A stretch of 64,000 bases of DNA from Bog-473 sp963779735. Lineage in GTDB: Bacteria > Actinomycetota > Acidimicrobiia > Acidimicrobiales > RAAP-2. Made by a program: the position numbers and the translations under genes. Position 1 is the first letter of the stretch. Each line of letters opens with the position of its first letter. The stretch lies in assembly GCA_963779735.1 (NCBI GenBank), contig CAVZZJ010000012.1:72784-136783 (forward strand). Reading direction: 5' to 3'. A model generated the notes under the pieces. It saw nothing but the letters and a program-made list of their open reading frames with translations, had not been told where the DNA came from and ran no database searches. This document shows, piece after piece, positions 35,055-44,324 of the stretch.

Positions 35055-35732
35055 GTGGGACAGGCACTAGGCGATTCGCTTCCGTTGGCCATCGGAGTGG
35101 CCATCAGCCCCATTCCCATCATCGCCATCATCCTGATGCTGCTGTCGAAACGAGCCGGTGCGAACAGTTCCTCTTTCCTCTTCGGATGGCTGGCCGGCGT
35201 CGCCGTGGTCCTGTCCGTGGTCGTTGCGGTCGCCGGGACCGCAACCCTTCAGTCGTCGTCGGGCCCGTCCTCGACCGTGTCATGGATCAAGATCGGGCTC
35301 GGCGTTCTTCTGCTGATCGTCGGGCTCCGGGACTGGCGCAAGCGACCCAAGGGGACAGAGCCGCCGGCATTGCCGAAATGGCTGACCAGAATCGAGAGCA
35401 TCACCCCACCCAAGTCCGCCGGTCTCGGCGTCCTCCTCGCTGCGGTCAACCCGAAGAACCTTCTGCTGCTGGTGGCGGCAGGGCTGGCCATCGATCAGGG
35501 AGCGACGACCAGCGGCCAGAAGGCGGTCTCCATCGTGGTCTTCACGGTGATCGCGGTGAGCACGGTCGCCCTGCCCGTGATCCTCAACTTGATTATGGGC
35601 GATCGGGCCACGGGCATCTTGGACTCGACCAATGACTGGCTGAAGGCCAACAACGCCACCATCATGGCCGTGCTCATCCTGGTCATTGGCTTCGTGTTGA
35701 TCGGGAAGGGCATCGCCGGGTTCGGGTCATGA
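35055..35732 (+). CDS. GAP-family membrane protein, copy 3 (divergent type)
   Basis: 225 residues from GTG 35055 (VGQALGDSLPLAIGVAISPI), which matches the usual N-terminus of GAP proteins and follows a GGGAGAG ribosome site; ATG 35037 is possible. Six hydrophobic helices are visible, with LLSKRAGANSSSFLFGWLAG and VLLAAVNPKNLLLLVAAGLA. The PIPII and NPKNLL motifs are typical of the family. It differs from copies 1 and 2 and is divergently transcribed from copy 2. Confidence 0.85.
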   Translation: MGQALGDSLPLAIGVAISPIPIIAIILMLLSKRAGANSSSFLFGWLAGVAVVLSVVVAVAGTATLQSSSGPSSTVSWIKIGLGVLLLIVGLRDWRKRPKGTEPPALPKWLTRIESITPPKSAGLGVLLAAVNPKNLLLLVAAGLAIDQGATTSGQKAVSIVVFTVIAVSTVALPVILNLIMGDRATGILDSTNDWLKANNATIMAVLILVIGFVLIGKGIAGFGS

Positions 35733-35834
35733 AACTCCGGTCTCCCTGTCTTCGAGTCCGCGGGATGACCGGCAGAACCAATGGACGACGGGTGGAGCCC
35801 GCCGGGTGGACCCGCCCGGGGCGGCCCGATGCGA

Positions 35835-37193
35835 TCAACCGACCGGTGGGCGCTCGTCTCGTGGGAAGGCTCGGCAGAACGCCTGTGCCAAGCGAAGGAC
35901 CTTGGCGTCGGTCCCCGGGAAACCCACGATCTGCAGCCCCACCGGCAACCCATTGACGAAGCCACAGGGCACCGAGACGGCGGGGAACTTCAACAGGTTG
36001 AACTGCCCGGTGTAGGCGGCGTAGCTCATCGGCCCGGGGCCCCCCTCCACGATGGACATCCCCGAGGGGATTCGCCTGGCAAAGACCTCAAGGGTTGGCG
36101 CAACACTGTGGATGGTAGGAGACAACAGGAGGTCGAACTCGCCGAAGAGCTTCCGGAACCGCAGCCAGTTTCGCTGGCGAACGGCGGCGGCCGAACGGAG
36201 GAGGTCGTCTGCGCCCCCGCCCCCCTCGAGTCCCATGCTGGCCACGCCCGCCGCGGCGAAGCTCGCCCGCATCATGATGCCGAAGTCCTCCCACTGCTCG
36301 TTGGCCGGCTCCATGCTGGCGCCGATCCCGTTCAACGCGAATGCGGCCTCTCGGATGTGGCGGATCACCCGTGGGCTCTCGTCGACGGCGTAGTCCATCG
36401 CGAAGCCGAAGTCGTCGGTCCAGGCCAGCTTCAGGCCCTCGGCACCGCGGTCGAGCTCGCTGCGCGGGTCGGGCAGCTCGACGTGGAGCCCGATCTCGTC
36501 GCGCCCGTCGGGCCCGGCGATCACCGACAGCACGGTGGCGGCGTCGAGCACGTCCCGCGCGATGGGCCCGATCGTCGAGGTGGCGCTCGGCATCGCTCCC
36601 AGCCAGGGGACCATCCCACCGGTGGGGTGGACGCCCACCAGGCCCGAGTACGCCGAGGGAAGGCGCGTCGATCCCCCACCGTCGGAGCCCAGGGCCACCG
36701 GCAACAGCCCGGCGGCCACCGCGGCGGCGCTGCCGGCACTGGAGATGCCGGGCGTTCTGGAGGGATCCCAGGGATTGCGGGCGGTCGCCTCATAGTCGAA
36801 GCTTCCGTCGCCGGCATAAATGGGCATGCCCGTGTGTCCTACGATCACTGCCCCTGCGCCGCGCAGCCGTTCGACGGTGAGGTCGTCGTGGTAGGCGATG
36901 TCGGCTCCGAACGGCGGGGTCTGCGGGAGACCCTCAATGTCGAGGTGGCTCTTCACCGCCATGGGGATCCCGTGCAGGGGTCCCAGCTCGCCCCCTTCCA
37001 AGACGGCGGACTCCGCCGCCTGCGCATCTTGGCGAGCCCGACCCTCGTCGAAGTGGACGAACGCCCGGAGCGTCCCCTGGTGCTGCTCGATCCGACCGAG
37101 GAAGTGCTCCAGCACCTCTACCGGTGACACCTCCTTGGCTCGGATGAGCTCACCGATCCGCCACGCCGGCATCCACGTCAACTCGTCGGCCAT
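35835..37193 (-). CDS. Amidase (amidase-signature family)
   Basis: 452 residues. The Ser-cisSer-Lys centre is visible: Lys in GIPMAVKSHLD (about 80), cis-Ser in GISSAGSAAAVAAG and Ser nucleophile in GSDGGGSTRLPSA (about 170-175). The entry ELTWMPAWRIGELIRAKEVS is typical. Such enzymes hydrolyse carboxamides, nitrile-derived amides or aryl amides. No gatB-like gene is near, so a GatA role is unlikely. The SnoaL-like gene at 37387 is divergent. Confidence 0.9.
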   Translation of the reverse strand: MADELTWMPAWRIGELIRAKEVSPVEVLEHFLGRIEQHQGTLRAFVHFDEGRARQDAQAAESAVLEGGELGPLHGIPMAVKSHLDIEGLPQTPPFGADIAYHDDLTVERLRGAGAVIVGHTGMPIYAGDGSFDYEATARNPWDPSRTPGISSAGSAAAVAAGLLPVALGSDGGGSTRLPSAYSGLVGVHPTGGMVPWLGAMPSATSTIGPIARDVLDAATVLSVIAGPDGRDEIGLHVELPDPRSELDRGAEGLKLAWTDDFGFAMDYAVDESPRVIRHIREAAFALNGIGASMEPANEQWEDFGIMMRASFAAAGVASMGLEGGGGADDLLRSAAAVRQRNWLRFRKLFGEFDLLLSPTIHSVAPTLEVFARRIPSGMSIVEGGPGPMSYAAYTGQFNLLKFPAVSVPCGFVNGLPVGLQIVGFPGTDAKVLRLAQAFCRAFPRDERPPVG

Positions 37194-37386
37194 CTCGTCC
37201 TCCTCGGTTCGATGTCGGGGGCAGGTGTTCGGACGTGCGCAGGCTCACCGCGGCCGTCGGCATAGCCTATACGTTCGTACAGCACAGGGTCGGAATGAGC
37301 TCAGTCGGAATGAGCTCAGTTGGCCTCCACCCGGCTACCATTGCTCTAGCGAGCGATCGCTCACTTAGCCGGGTAAGGGTGGGGCC

Positions 37387-37794
37387 ATGCTGGAGGAGTC
37401 AACGGTCCGAATGCTGGAGCGTCACTGGGAGGAGGGCTGGAACGCGGCCAACCTCGAGACGATCATGGCGCCATTCGGCACCGATATCGTCTTCAGCTCG
37501 CCCTTCGTGCCCGCGCTGACCGGCGACACGACCAGCTCGGAGATCCGGGGCTACGCGTCGCTCCGGGACTACGTGGCCGATTCGCTCCGGAGGGCCGCCG
37601 GCATCCGCTACACCTTGGACGCCTCCTACGTGGGGGTCGACAGCGTGATCCTGGCCTACACCTGCCATCTCCCCGACGGCACCGACAGGACCGGGGTCGA
37701 TTCGATGCGACTCGACTCAGAAGGCAAAGTGGTCGACTGGCGGTGCCACTACTCGTTCCGGCCGGCCGAGGTTCGGCACCTGATAACCGATTGA
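37387..37794 (+). CDS. SnoaL-like/NTF2-like protein
   Basis: 135 residues. It starts LEESTVRMLERHWEEGWNAA and NLETIMAPFGTDIVFSSPFV, with a first helix and strand of the NTF2-like fold, then SLRDYVADSLRRAAGIRYTL and SEGKVVDWRCHYSFRP. No catalytic residue can be named. It is divergent from the amidase with about 190 bp between; that gap repeats TCGGAATGAGCTCAGT twice (about 37291-37322), a possible operator. Confidence 0.78.
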   Translation: MLEESTVRMLERHWEEGWNAANLETIMAPFGTDIVFSSPFVPALTGDTTSSEIRGYASLRDYVADSLRRAAGIRYTLDASYVGVDSVILAYTCHLPDGTDRTGVDSMRLDSEGKVVDWRCHYSFRPAEVRHLITD

Positions 37795-37834
37795 CGTCGC
37801 GGCCAACCAGAGCCGCCCAGAGACCTCGTCGTGT

Positions 37835-39085
37835 CTACAGGGTGTGGGTGGTGTGAATCTCCAGCGTGGCGACGAGCAGGACGGCAACGACGATCACGAC
37901 TCCCACGAGGATCCCACGGCGCCACGATGCCGCCACCCATTTGGAGTGTCGGATGGGGTTCTCCACGATCGCATACGTGAGTGCGGCGAGAACGAGGGAG
38001 GCGAGGATGGTCAGCAGTCGCTGGGTCAGTGAGAGAGGCTTGGAAGACGATTGAGCGGCAATGGTGAGCACGGGCCAACTCCACAAGTAGAGGGAGTACG
38101 AGAGCTTGCCCAGCCAGCGGAACGCAACGGTGCCGAGCAGGATCTCCGCGCCCCAACGCCCAGCGGACATCCCGCCGGCGATGATCAGGGCGGCACTCGC
38201 CACTGGAAGAACGGCCGCCCAACCGGGATACGGCGTACTTCCGGTGAACTCCGTGGCCGCAATGAGGATGCCGGTAACCCCAAGCCAGGTTGCGCACGCC
38301 GCCACGTCCCGTCGCATGCGAAGCCAATACTGCGTCCCGGCCGCAACGAACCCTCCGACGGCAAGTTCCCACGCACGCGTGAGGCTCGAGAGGTATGCCC
38401 CGTAGGGGTCGGCCGAGGTTTGGTAGATCGACCAGGAAAGGGAGCCAAGAATGACTGCGCCGGTGAAGATCATGATCTTGTGGCGAACGGAGAGCCTAGG
38501 TATCACGACCAGACTGAGCGCCAACGCGCACGGATAGACGAGGTAGAACTGCTCCTCAACTGCCAATGACCAGTAGTTCTGCAGCGGCGAAGGCGGGAGT
38601 TGGCTCGAAAAGTAGTTGGTTCCGATGGAGAGAAAATGGAAGTTGGCCAGAAAGACGGCACACCAACGAGCATCGTCGGCGACTTCCGCCCCACGTATGA
38701 ACCCCAGCCAGTGGTAGCTCGCGAGGATCGTCGCGATGAGGACCAGACCGGCCGCTGGGAGGATCCTTCTGGCTCGTCGGGCGTAGAAGTCCTTGAATCC
38801 AAGCGAGCCCGACGCCTCACATTTTCTCAGCAACACGCCCGTGATGACGAATCCCGAGATTACATAGAACACGTCAACACCGACGAAACCCCCCGTAAAG
38901 CCGGCCAACTTGGCGTGGAAGAGAATGACGGCACCGACGGCTACGGCTCTGAGACCTTCGACGTCGGGACGATACTTTCGGTCACCGAGCAGGGTGCCCG
39001 GGTCATCCTCCGACCGCACGTGGCGCCCTCGCCGGGGCGATACGTCCAGGGCCACACGGTCGGAAAGATCGGGCCGGTCCATCAA
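37835..39085 (-). CDS. Acyltransferase-3 (OafA/YrhL-like) membrane protein
   Basis: 416 residues with about ten to eleven helices. The opening RPDVEGLRAVAVGAVILFHA (about 38-57) contains the conserved catalytic His region, followed by FTGGFVGVDVFYVISGFVIT and NYWSLAVEEQFYLVYP. These are hallmark OafA motifs. The protein acylates extracytoplasmic glycans or lipids. The usual C-terminal SGNH domain is missing because it is a separate gene just upstream (39094-40113), 8 bp away. The pair probably works together. Confidence 0.9.
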   Translation of the reverse strand: MMDRPDLSDRVALDVSPRRGRHVRSEDDPGTLLGDRKYRPDVEGLRAVAVGAVILFHAKLAGFTGGFVGVDVFYVISGFVITGVLLRKCEASGSLGFKDFYARRARRILPAAGLVLIATILASYHWLGFIRGAEVADDARWCAVFLANFHFLSIGTNYFSSQLPPSPLQNYWSLAVEEQFYLVYPCALALSLVVIPRLSVRHKIMIFTGAVILGSLSWSIYQTSADPYGAYLSSLTRAWELAVGGFVAAGTQYWLRMRRDVAACATWLGVTGILIAATEFTGSTPYPGWAAVLPVASAALIIAGGMSAGRWGAEILLGTVAFRWLGKLSYSLYLWSWPVLTIAAQSSSKPLSLTQRLLTILASLVLAALTYAIVENPIRHSKWVAASWRRGILVGVVIVVAVLLVATLEIHTTHTL

Positions 39086-39093
39086 CTACTCAA

Positions 39094-40113
39094 CTACTGA
39101 ACGAACGGCTTGATAGAGCTCCACAGGACGCCCGTGAGGTAGTTCAGATAGGTCTTGTCGCCGTGGTACGCGTCAATCGTGTAGGGGATGATCGATGCGA
39201 TGATCGGTGGACAGGTGGCGGCGCAGAACCAGGGGGTTTGGTTGATGAACGCGACGTCGGCGACCTTCGCGGCCGACTGAGCGGCGGCGTTCTCCGCGTC
39301 GACCGTGCCCGAGGGAACGAAGTTGCACACATCGATCCGCTTCGGCCCCTTCGAAAGGCAGAGCGTGGGATTCGCCGTATCCGCAGGTTGGGGAAACCCG
39401 CCCAGCACAACCGTCTTGGAGGTCGTTGGCAAGGACTCCAGGAACTTGACCATGCCCTGCTTGACCTCTTTGGCAGAGGCAACGTGGGGAGGATCGGCGA
39501 GATCGAGCTGGTAGTTGCTCGAGACGACGATGACCGCCGGGTCGAGGGACTTGAGGGTCGAGGCGACGAACGAGTGGAACGCGGTACAAGCGCTCCAGGG
39601 TGACTTCGAGACGGCCCCGTTGTTGTTCGTCTGATAGGTCCCTAGGGGTACGGGACACCCGCTCTTGGCCATGAGAACGAGCTTGAAGTGCTCGGACAGT
39701 CCTAGGCTATTGAAGACATCGAGCCACATCTGTGCCCGCGAGTCTCCGACCAACGCGACGACCGTTGTCGAGCTCTTGTCTCCAAAGGTGCAACTGGCGA
39801 CGTCAAAGGTTGCATCATCGACACCCAATGCAGGGCAGTTGCTCTGCGCTTGAAGATCGCCACCCCAATCATCTTGCGCAGCCAGCGTCGAGAGAGAAGG
39901 GATGACGTGCGATGGAGGCGACGAGAGGTGCTGAGCGGACTTGATGGCGGCGCGCACCTGGGCGAGGGTTGCATAACTATCAGCACTCTTCACGCCGGCG
40001 CTCGATCGCGTCTGCGCCGACGCCACAGGCGCCATCGCAAGCGAGATCCCCACTCCGAGAATCGCGGCGATTCTCAATAATTGCACCCGGAAGCCCACCT
40101 TGTGGCGAATCAA
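39094..40113 (-). CDS. Secreted SGNH-hydrolase domain protein, partner of acyltransferase
   Basis: 339 residues with a signal peptide (basic start, hydrophobic ILGVGISLAMAPVASAQT). The SGNH block I is VALVGDSRAQMWLDVFNSLG (Ser nucleophile), the Asn/Gly region is VIVVSSNYQLDL, and the catalytic pair is in DAYHGDKTYLNYLTGVLW near the C-terminus. This domain normally ends OafA-type acyltransferases; here it is encoded first, with its own export signal, then the membrane acyltransferase. It may transfer or remove acetyl groups outside the cell. Confidence 0.87.
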   Translation of the reverse strand: MIRHKVGFRVQLLRIAAILGVGISLAMAPVASAQTRSSAGVKSADSYATLAQVRAAIKSAQHLSSPPSHVIPSLSTLAAQDDWGGDLQAQSNCPALGVDDATFDVASCTFGDKSSTTVVALVGDSRAQMWLDVFNSLGLSEHFKLVLMAKSGCPVPLGTYQTNNNGAVSKSPWSACTAFHSFVASTLKSLDPAVIVVSSNYQLDLADPPHVASAKEVKQGMVKFLESLPTTSKTVVLGGFPQPADTANPTLCLSKGPKRIDVCNFVPSGTVDAENAAAQSAAKVADVAFINQTPWFCAATCPPIIASIIPYTIDAYHGDKTYLNYLTGVLWSSIKPFVQ

Positions 40114-40499
40114 GGGACTCTGATTCTCACGTCGGTGAACACCTCGACTCTGTCGTCCATATCACTACCACCTATCCACTGCTCGGGTTGAGAGATGCTC
40201 AAGACCGCGAAGGAACAACGTGTTGCGCGACGGTTGTCGAAAATGGCCCACGACAAACTCTCGGATACGTGGCTGTCCCTCGTATCGCTGTGGATCTGAC
40301 GCCGTGAGTCTTCAGGCTTGCATTCGTTCTGTCGATCGAAACTCTGACTTGGTTTTCTATGAGAGTCAATCGTCCCGTGTGATTCTCCGGGAATTCAACC
40401 GGCTCGCAACGTTCCTGCAACCAAGAAGCGTCTCGGGCGCGATATGGGTTGCCCGCGCCAGTGCCCGCACCGGTCCAAATCCACGCGGCGCCCGTCGAT
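40114..40499. other. 386-bp intergenic region, less GC-rich
   Basis: The gap between the LLM gene and the SGNH gene on the same strand has no convincing gene. Base composition is less GC-rich than the flanks and probably contains the promoter of the SGNH/acyltransferase operon. No clear palindrome was seen. Confidence 0.4.
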
Positions 40500-41549
40500 T
40501 CAGTCGGCGAGCTCCTTTAGCTGCCCGATCAGGTCGGCCGCGCTCTGGTCCCCGGTGAGGATCGGCGACACTTGTAGCTGCGTCACTCCTGCTTCTTTGT
40601 AGGCGGCGAGCCGCTCGGCGATGAAGCCTCGCGGCCCCACGAGCGAGGTGAGCTCCAGTAACTCAGCCGGAACCGCCGCCGCCGCCTCGTCGATCTTGCC
40701 TGCCAGGTAGAGGTCCTCAATTCGCTCGGCCTCGGTCTCGTACCCGTACCGGCGGGCCAGCAGGTTGTAGTGGTTGCGACCCTTCGGCCCCATGCCTCCG
40801 ACGAAGAACGCGACGCTGGGCCGGGAGAGGTCACGCAGTTTCAACACCTCGTCGCCCTCGCCGATGGCCAAGGCACCGCCGGCCGAGATCTGAAGCGGGC
40901 CGAGCGACGGCTCCCGTTGGGCTCGCCCGGCCGCCAACGCGGCGCCCCAGGCGTCCTTGACCTTCTCGGGGATCAGTAGGAGCGGGAGCCAGCCATCGGC
41001 GATCTCGGCCGTCAAGGCCACGCTTTGCTCGCCGATGGCCGCCAACCAGATCGGTATTCGCGAGCGGACCGGTTGCTCGAGGATCATGCGGGGCTCGCCC
41101 AAACCCGCTCCCCGACCGTGTGCCAACGGCAGCTGGTAGTGCCTGCCCTCGTGCCTGAGCGGAGACTCCCTGGCCCACATCTCGCGGCAGATGTCAACGA
41201 TCTCCCGTGTTCGCCCGAGGGAACCGTCGAAGGTCACGCCGTGCCACCCCTCGAGGAGCCGGAGCCCGCCCGCCCCGAGACCCAGGTGGAACCGACCATC
41301 GGCGAGGAAGTCGATGCCCGCCGCCGTCATGGCGATGAGAGTCGGGGTCCTGGTGTAGATCGGGAGCACGTTGGAACCGATCTGGACCCGCCCGGTCCGG
41401 GCCGCCAGGTATCCCATGCGACTCGAGGCGTCGAAGCCGGAGTTCTCGGCGACCCAGACGAAATCCAGTCCCGCCCTTTCCAGCTCTGCCACCTGGGTGA
41501 CGGAGTCGTGAAACCCTTCGGAGTCGGCCAGCGTCATCGCGATCTGCAC
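40500..41549 (-). CDS. LLM-class F420-dependent oxidoreductase
   Basis: 349 residues from GTG 41549 (VQIAMTLADSEGFHDSVTQV), with GGAAAG upstream; a longer start at 41561 is possible. The luciferase-like barrel shows GLDFVWVAENSGFDASSRMG, RVQIGSNVLPIYTRTPTLIA, DGRFHLGLGAGG and IPIWLAAIGEQSVALTAEIA. F420 use is typical of such actinobacterial proteins. It is on the opposite strand to the P450 and may join a tailoring or degradation set with the VOC genes. Confidence 0.9.
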   Translation of the reverse strand: MQIAMTLADSEGFHDSVTQVAELERAGLDFVWVAENSGFDASSRMGYLAARTGRVQIGSNVLPIYTRTPTLIAMTAAGIDFLADGRFHLGLGAGGLRLLEGWHGVTFDGSLGRTREIVDICREMWARESPLRHEGRHYQLPLAHGRGAGLGEPRMILEQPVRSRIPIWLAAIGEQSVALTAEIADGWLPLLLIPEKVKDAWGAALAAGRAQREPSLGPLQISAGGALAIGEGDEVLKLRDLSRPSVAFFVGGMGPKGRNHYNLLARRYGYETEAERIEDLYLAGKIDEAAAAVPAELLELTSLVGPRGFIAERLAAYKEAGVTQLQVSPILTGDQSAADLIGQLKELAD

Positions 41550-41680
41550 TCGTCTTTCCACCTGCCTTGCGCCGAGCTGCTCATGACAGCGTGCGACCGT
41601 TCGGCGACGATCGTACGACCTCAGCCGGCCCGCCGGCATGCCGATTGCTCCGTCCGGCTCCCCACGACCAAGGGCCGCGT

Positions 41681-41711
41681 GCCGGCGACGCGCCGGCGAC
41701 GCGCCGGCGAC
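41681..41711. repeat. GCCGGCGACGC tandem repeat
   Basis: Two complete and one partial copy of an 11-bp unit, GCCGGCGACGC (41681-41691, 41692-41702, 41703-41711), lying directly after the VOC-protein stop codon. Confidence 0.85.
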
Positions 41712-42212
41712 TCAGCCGACGATCGTGCCGTACATGTCGTTGAGTGGATACGAGAGCAGTTCGAGTCGCTCGCCATCGGGTCCCGGAAAGTAGGCCGAGG
41801 AGCCGTTGACGATATGGGCCTCAATCCCCGCCGACTCCAGCTTGGCCACGAGCCGGTCCCACTGTTCGGGGCTGACGGAGATGGCGATGTGATGCAGGCC
41901 CCCGAGTACTTCGCGGTACTCGCCGAGGTCGAGGCCGGGGAAGTCGAAGAACGCCAGATAGTTGCCGTGGCCGATATCGAAGAAGAAGTGCGTGGAACCG
42001 CGGTAGTCCCGGTTCTCGAACAGTTCGACCAGGGGAAACTCGAGGAGGTCCTGGTAGAAAGTGATGGTTCGCTCGACATCGCTGCAGAGCACGGCAAGGT
42101 GATGCAGGCCTCGGGCCGTTGAGGCCGGTCGTTCGTCCATTGGGCGGAGATGGCGACCCTTCAAGGACTCCCACTCCGCGGTTCGGTCCATGTCGCTCCC
42201 GTGCTCAGTCAT
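41712..42212 (-). CDS. VOC-superfamily (glyoxalase/dioxygenase-like) protein
   Basis: 166 residues from ATG 42212. Two beta-alpha-beta-beta-beta modules are visible: GLHHLAVLCSDVERTITFYQ then FFFDIGHGNYLAFFDFPG, and GLHHIAISVSPEQWDRLVAK then YFPGPDGERLELLSYPL. Metal ligands are likely His in HHLA, His in HHIA and Glu in ERLELL. The superfamily covers isomerases, dioxygenases and resistance proteins. It is divergent from the P450 with about 125 bp shared promoter. Confidence 0.87.
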   Translation of the reverse strand: MTEHGSDMDRTAEWESLKGRHLRPMDERPASTARGLHHLAVLCSDVERTITFYQDLLEFPLVELFENRDYRGSTHFFFDIGHGNYLAFFDFPGLDLGEYREVLGGLHHIAISVSPEQWDRLVAKLESAGIEAHIVNGSSAYFPGPDGERLELLSYPLNDMYGTIVG

Positions 42213-42337
42213 CGATCATGCCGTCCGTCACCTCCATGCTCTTCTGCTCCGACGGTAGCGGCTACGCGCACCGCCATGGGACGATCTCGACGGTCTACGA
42301 TCGGCGGTGTCTGCGTGCGCTTACGGGGAGGCCTGAC

Positions 42338-43534
42338 GTGTCGGTGACGAGTCCGAGCGACGTGTACTACGACCCGTACGACGTCGAGATCGACGCCGAT
42401 CCCTACCCCGTCTACCGGCGGCTCCGGGAAGAGGCGCCGCTCTACTACAACGACCGCCACGACTTCTTCGCGGTCAGCCGGGCCGAAGATGTCGAGGCGG
42501 TCCTCACCGACCACCAGAGGTATATCTCCGGTCGTGGGGCGTTCCTGGACTTCATCCGCGCCGACGTCGAAATGCCGCCCGGTTTGCTCATCTTCGAGGA
42601 CCCGCCCGCCCATACCCGTCACCGGAAGCTGCTTTCCCGCGTGTTCACGCCGCGGAGGATGGCGGAGCTGGAGCCGCAGATCCGCTCCTTCTGCGCCCGC
42701 AGCCTGGACCCCCTCGTCGGCGCGGGGCGATTCGACTTCGTCGCCGACCTCGGGGCGCAGGTGCCGATGCGCACGATCAGCATGCTCCTGGGCATACCCG
42801 AATCAGACCAGGAGGCCGTCCGTGAACGAGCGACCGGGAGCATGCGCACCGAGCCAGGCCAGCCGATGCAGGTCGAGGAGGGCTTCGGCGACGCTGCGAT
42901 GTTCGACGAGTACATCAATTGGCGGGCCCAGCACCCATCCGACGACCTCATGACCGACATGCTCCGAGCGGAAATGGAGGACGAGACGGGGAGGGTGCGC
43001 CGTCTGACCCGTGAGGAGATCCTCACCTACGTGTCACTCGTCGCCGGTGCAGGCAACGAGACGGCCGCCCGACTGATCGGCTGGACCGGCAAGGTGCTGG
43101 CCGACCATCCCGACCAGCGGCGGGAGCTCGTCGACGATCCTGCCCTCATCCCCTCTGCCGTTGAGGAGGTGCTGCGCTACGAGCCTCCGGGCCACAACTT
43201 CGCTCGCTACGTCGGCAGTGACGTGGAGCTGCACGGGACTACCGTGCCGAAGGGCAGCGTGATGGTCTTCCTCATCGCCTCCGCCAATCGCGACGAACGA
43301 CGATACGAAGACGGCGATCGCTTCGACATCCTTCGCAAGCCCGTCAAGCACTTCACCTTCGGTTACGGCATCCACTACTGCCTCGGTGCTGCGCTGGCAC
43401 GACTCGAGGGCCAGATCGCGCTCCATGAAGTCCTCAAGCGCTTCCCCGAGTGGGAGATCGACCGCGACAACGCCCACATGTCCTCGGCCTCTGTCGTCAG
43501 GGGCTGGGAAACGCTTCCCGCGTTCATCCCCTGA
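42338..43534 (+). CDS. Cytochrome P450
   Basis: 398 residues from GTG 42338 with GGGGAGG upstream; the longer frame to 42119 overlaps the VOC gene and is rejected. The heme loop is FGYGIHYCLGAALARLE with axial Cys about 348. The I-helix has VAGAGNETAARLIG and the K-helix EEVLRYE with the usual ExxR. HTRHRKLLSRVFTPRRM is the C-helix region. Soluble, class-I type needing a separate ferredoxin, none in the window. It would hydroxylate a lipid, terpene or aromatic compound. Confidence 0.95.
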   Translation: MSVTSPSDVYYDPYDVEIDADPYPVYRRLREEAPLYYNDRHDFFAVSRAEDVEAVLTDHQRYISGRGAFLDFIRADVEMPPGLLIFEDPPAHTRHRKLLSRVFTPRRMAELEPQIRSFCARSLDPLVGAGRFDFVADLGAQVPMRTISMLLGIPESDQEAVRERATGSMRTEPGQPMQVEEGFGDAAMFDEYINWRAQHPSDDLMTDMLRAEMEDETGRVRRLTREEILTYVSLVAGAGNETAARLIGWTGKVLADHPDQRRELVDDPALIPSAVEEVLRYEPPGHNFARYVGSDVELHGTTVPKGSVMVFLIASANRDERRYEDGDRFDILRKPVKHFTFGYGIHYCLGAALARLEGQIALHEVLKRFPEWEIDRDNAHMSSASVVRGWETLPAFIP

Positions 43535-43550
43535 ACCTCGTCGCGCGTCC

Positions 43551-44078
43551 TTAGAACACAACCGGTCGAACAGGGTCGGTGATGCCGTCCCAGTCGGCGG
43601 CCGCGGCTGCGACCATGTCGTTGAACGCCCGTGTTCCGTCGGTGAGCTCGGACAGCTCAATGACCGTACTCGTCACGCCACCGGCGTCGAAATAGGCGAA
43701 CCTCGTGCCACCTTCACCACCGTCCTGCACCACGGTCCAGCCTGTCGCTTTGGCTCGCGCCATCGCGCCCTCGAAGTCCTCGGCCCACCATGCCAGGTGG
43801 TGGAAACCCTCACCCCCGGCGTCGAGGAACTCTCGGTAGGCACTCGGCGCGTCATTCAGCTGTTGGACCAGCTCGATCTGGAGCGTCCCCGAGTTGCTCC
43901 AGGCGATGGACTGGACCGGCTCGCTCGGCTGACCGCGGTATCGAAAGTCACGCAACCGCAGGTCCCGCATGGTGAACCACGGGCCGACGCCCACGGCGCA
44001 CCATGACTCCATCGCCGAATCGAGGTCACGGACGATGTAGCCGTTTTGGCGAACGACACCAGGGAGGATCTCAGACAT
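43551..44078 (-). CDS. VOC-superfamily protein (methylmalonyl-CoA-epimerase-like)
   Basis: 175 residues from ATG 44078. QNGYIVRDLDSAMESWCAVG and VGPWFTMRDL give the first module; GGEGFHHLAWWAEDFEGAMA and STVIELSEL the second. Candidate metal ligands are His in FHHLAW and Glu in VIELSEL. It is convergent with the P450 gene and probably part of the same small-molecule set. A specific reaction cannot be named. Confidence 0.83.
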   Translation of the reverse strand: MSEILPGVVRQNGYIVRDLDSAMESWCAVGVGPWFTMRDLRLRDFRYRGQPSEPVQSIAWSNSGTLQIELVQQLNDAPSAYREFLDAGGEGFHHLAWWAEDFEGAMARAKATGWTVVQDGGEGGTRFAYFDAGGVTSTVIELSELTDGTRAFNDMVAAAAADWDGITDPVRPVVF

Positions 44079-44324
44079 TGGCGACTGTGGGTACGGCGGG
44101 CGCCGTTCTCCCATCCCCCTTTCGGTCCAGGTGCGAGCTACGCCCACCACTGTAGCGACATTCATCGGGATCTTCATGGGCCGAGGGCAGGGTACGACAT
44201 CACTTCGGGCCGCCGGGCGTGCCATGCCGTTCCGGGGAGGACGTCGAGGTACCGGTGCCGTTCATAAAATCTTCGTAACCTGACTGTTATGACGAACATA
44301 TGACGATTAGATTTCACTTTTGGC

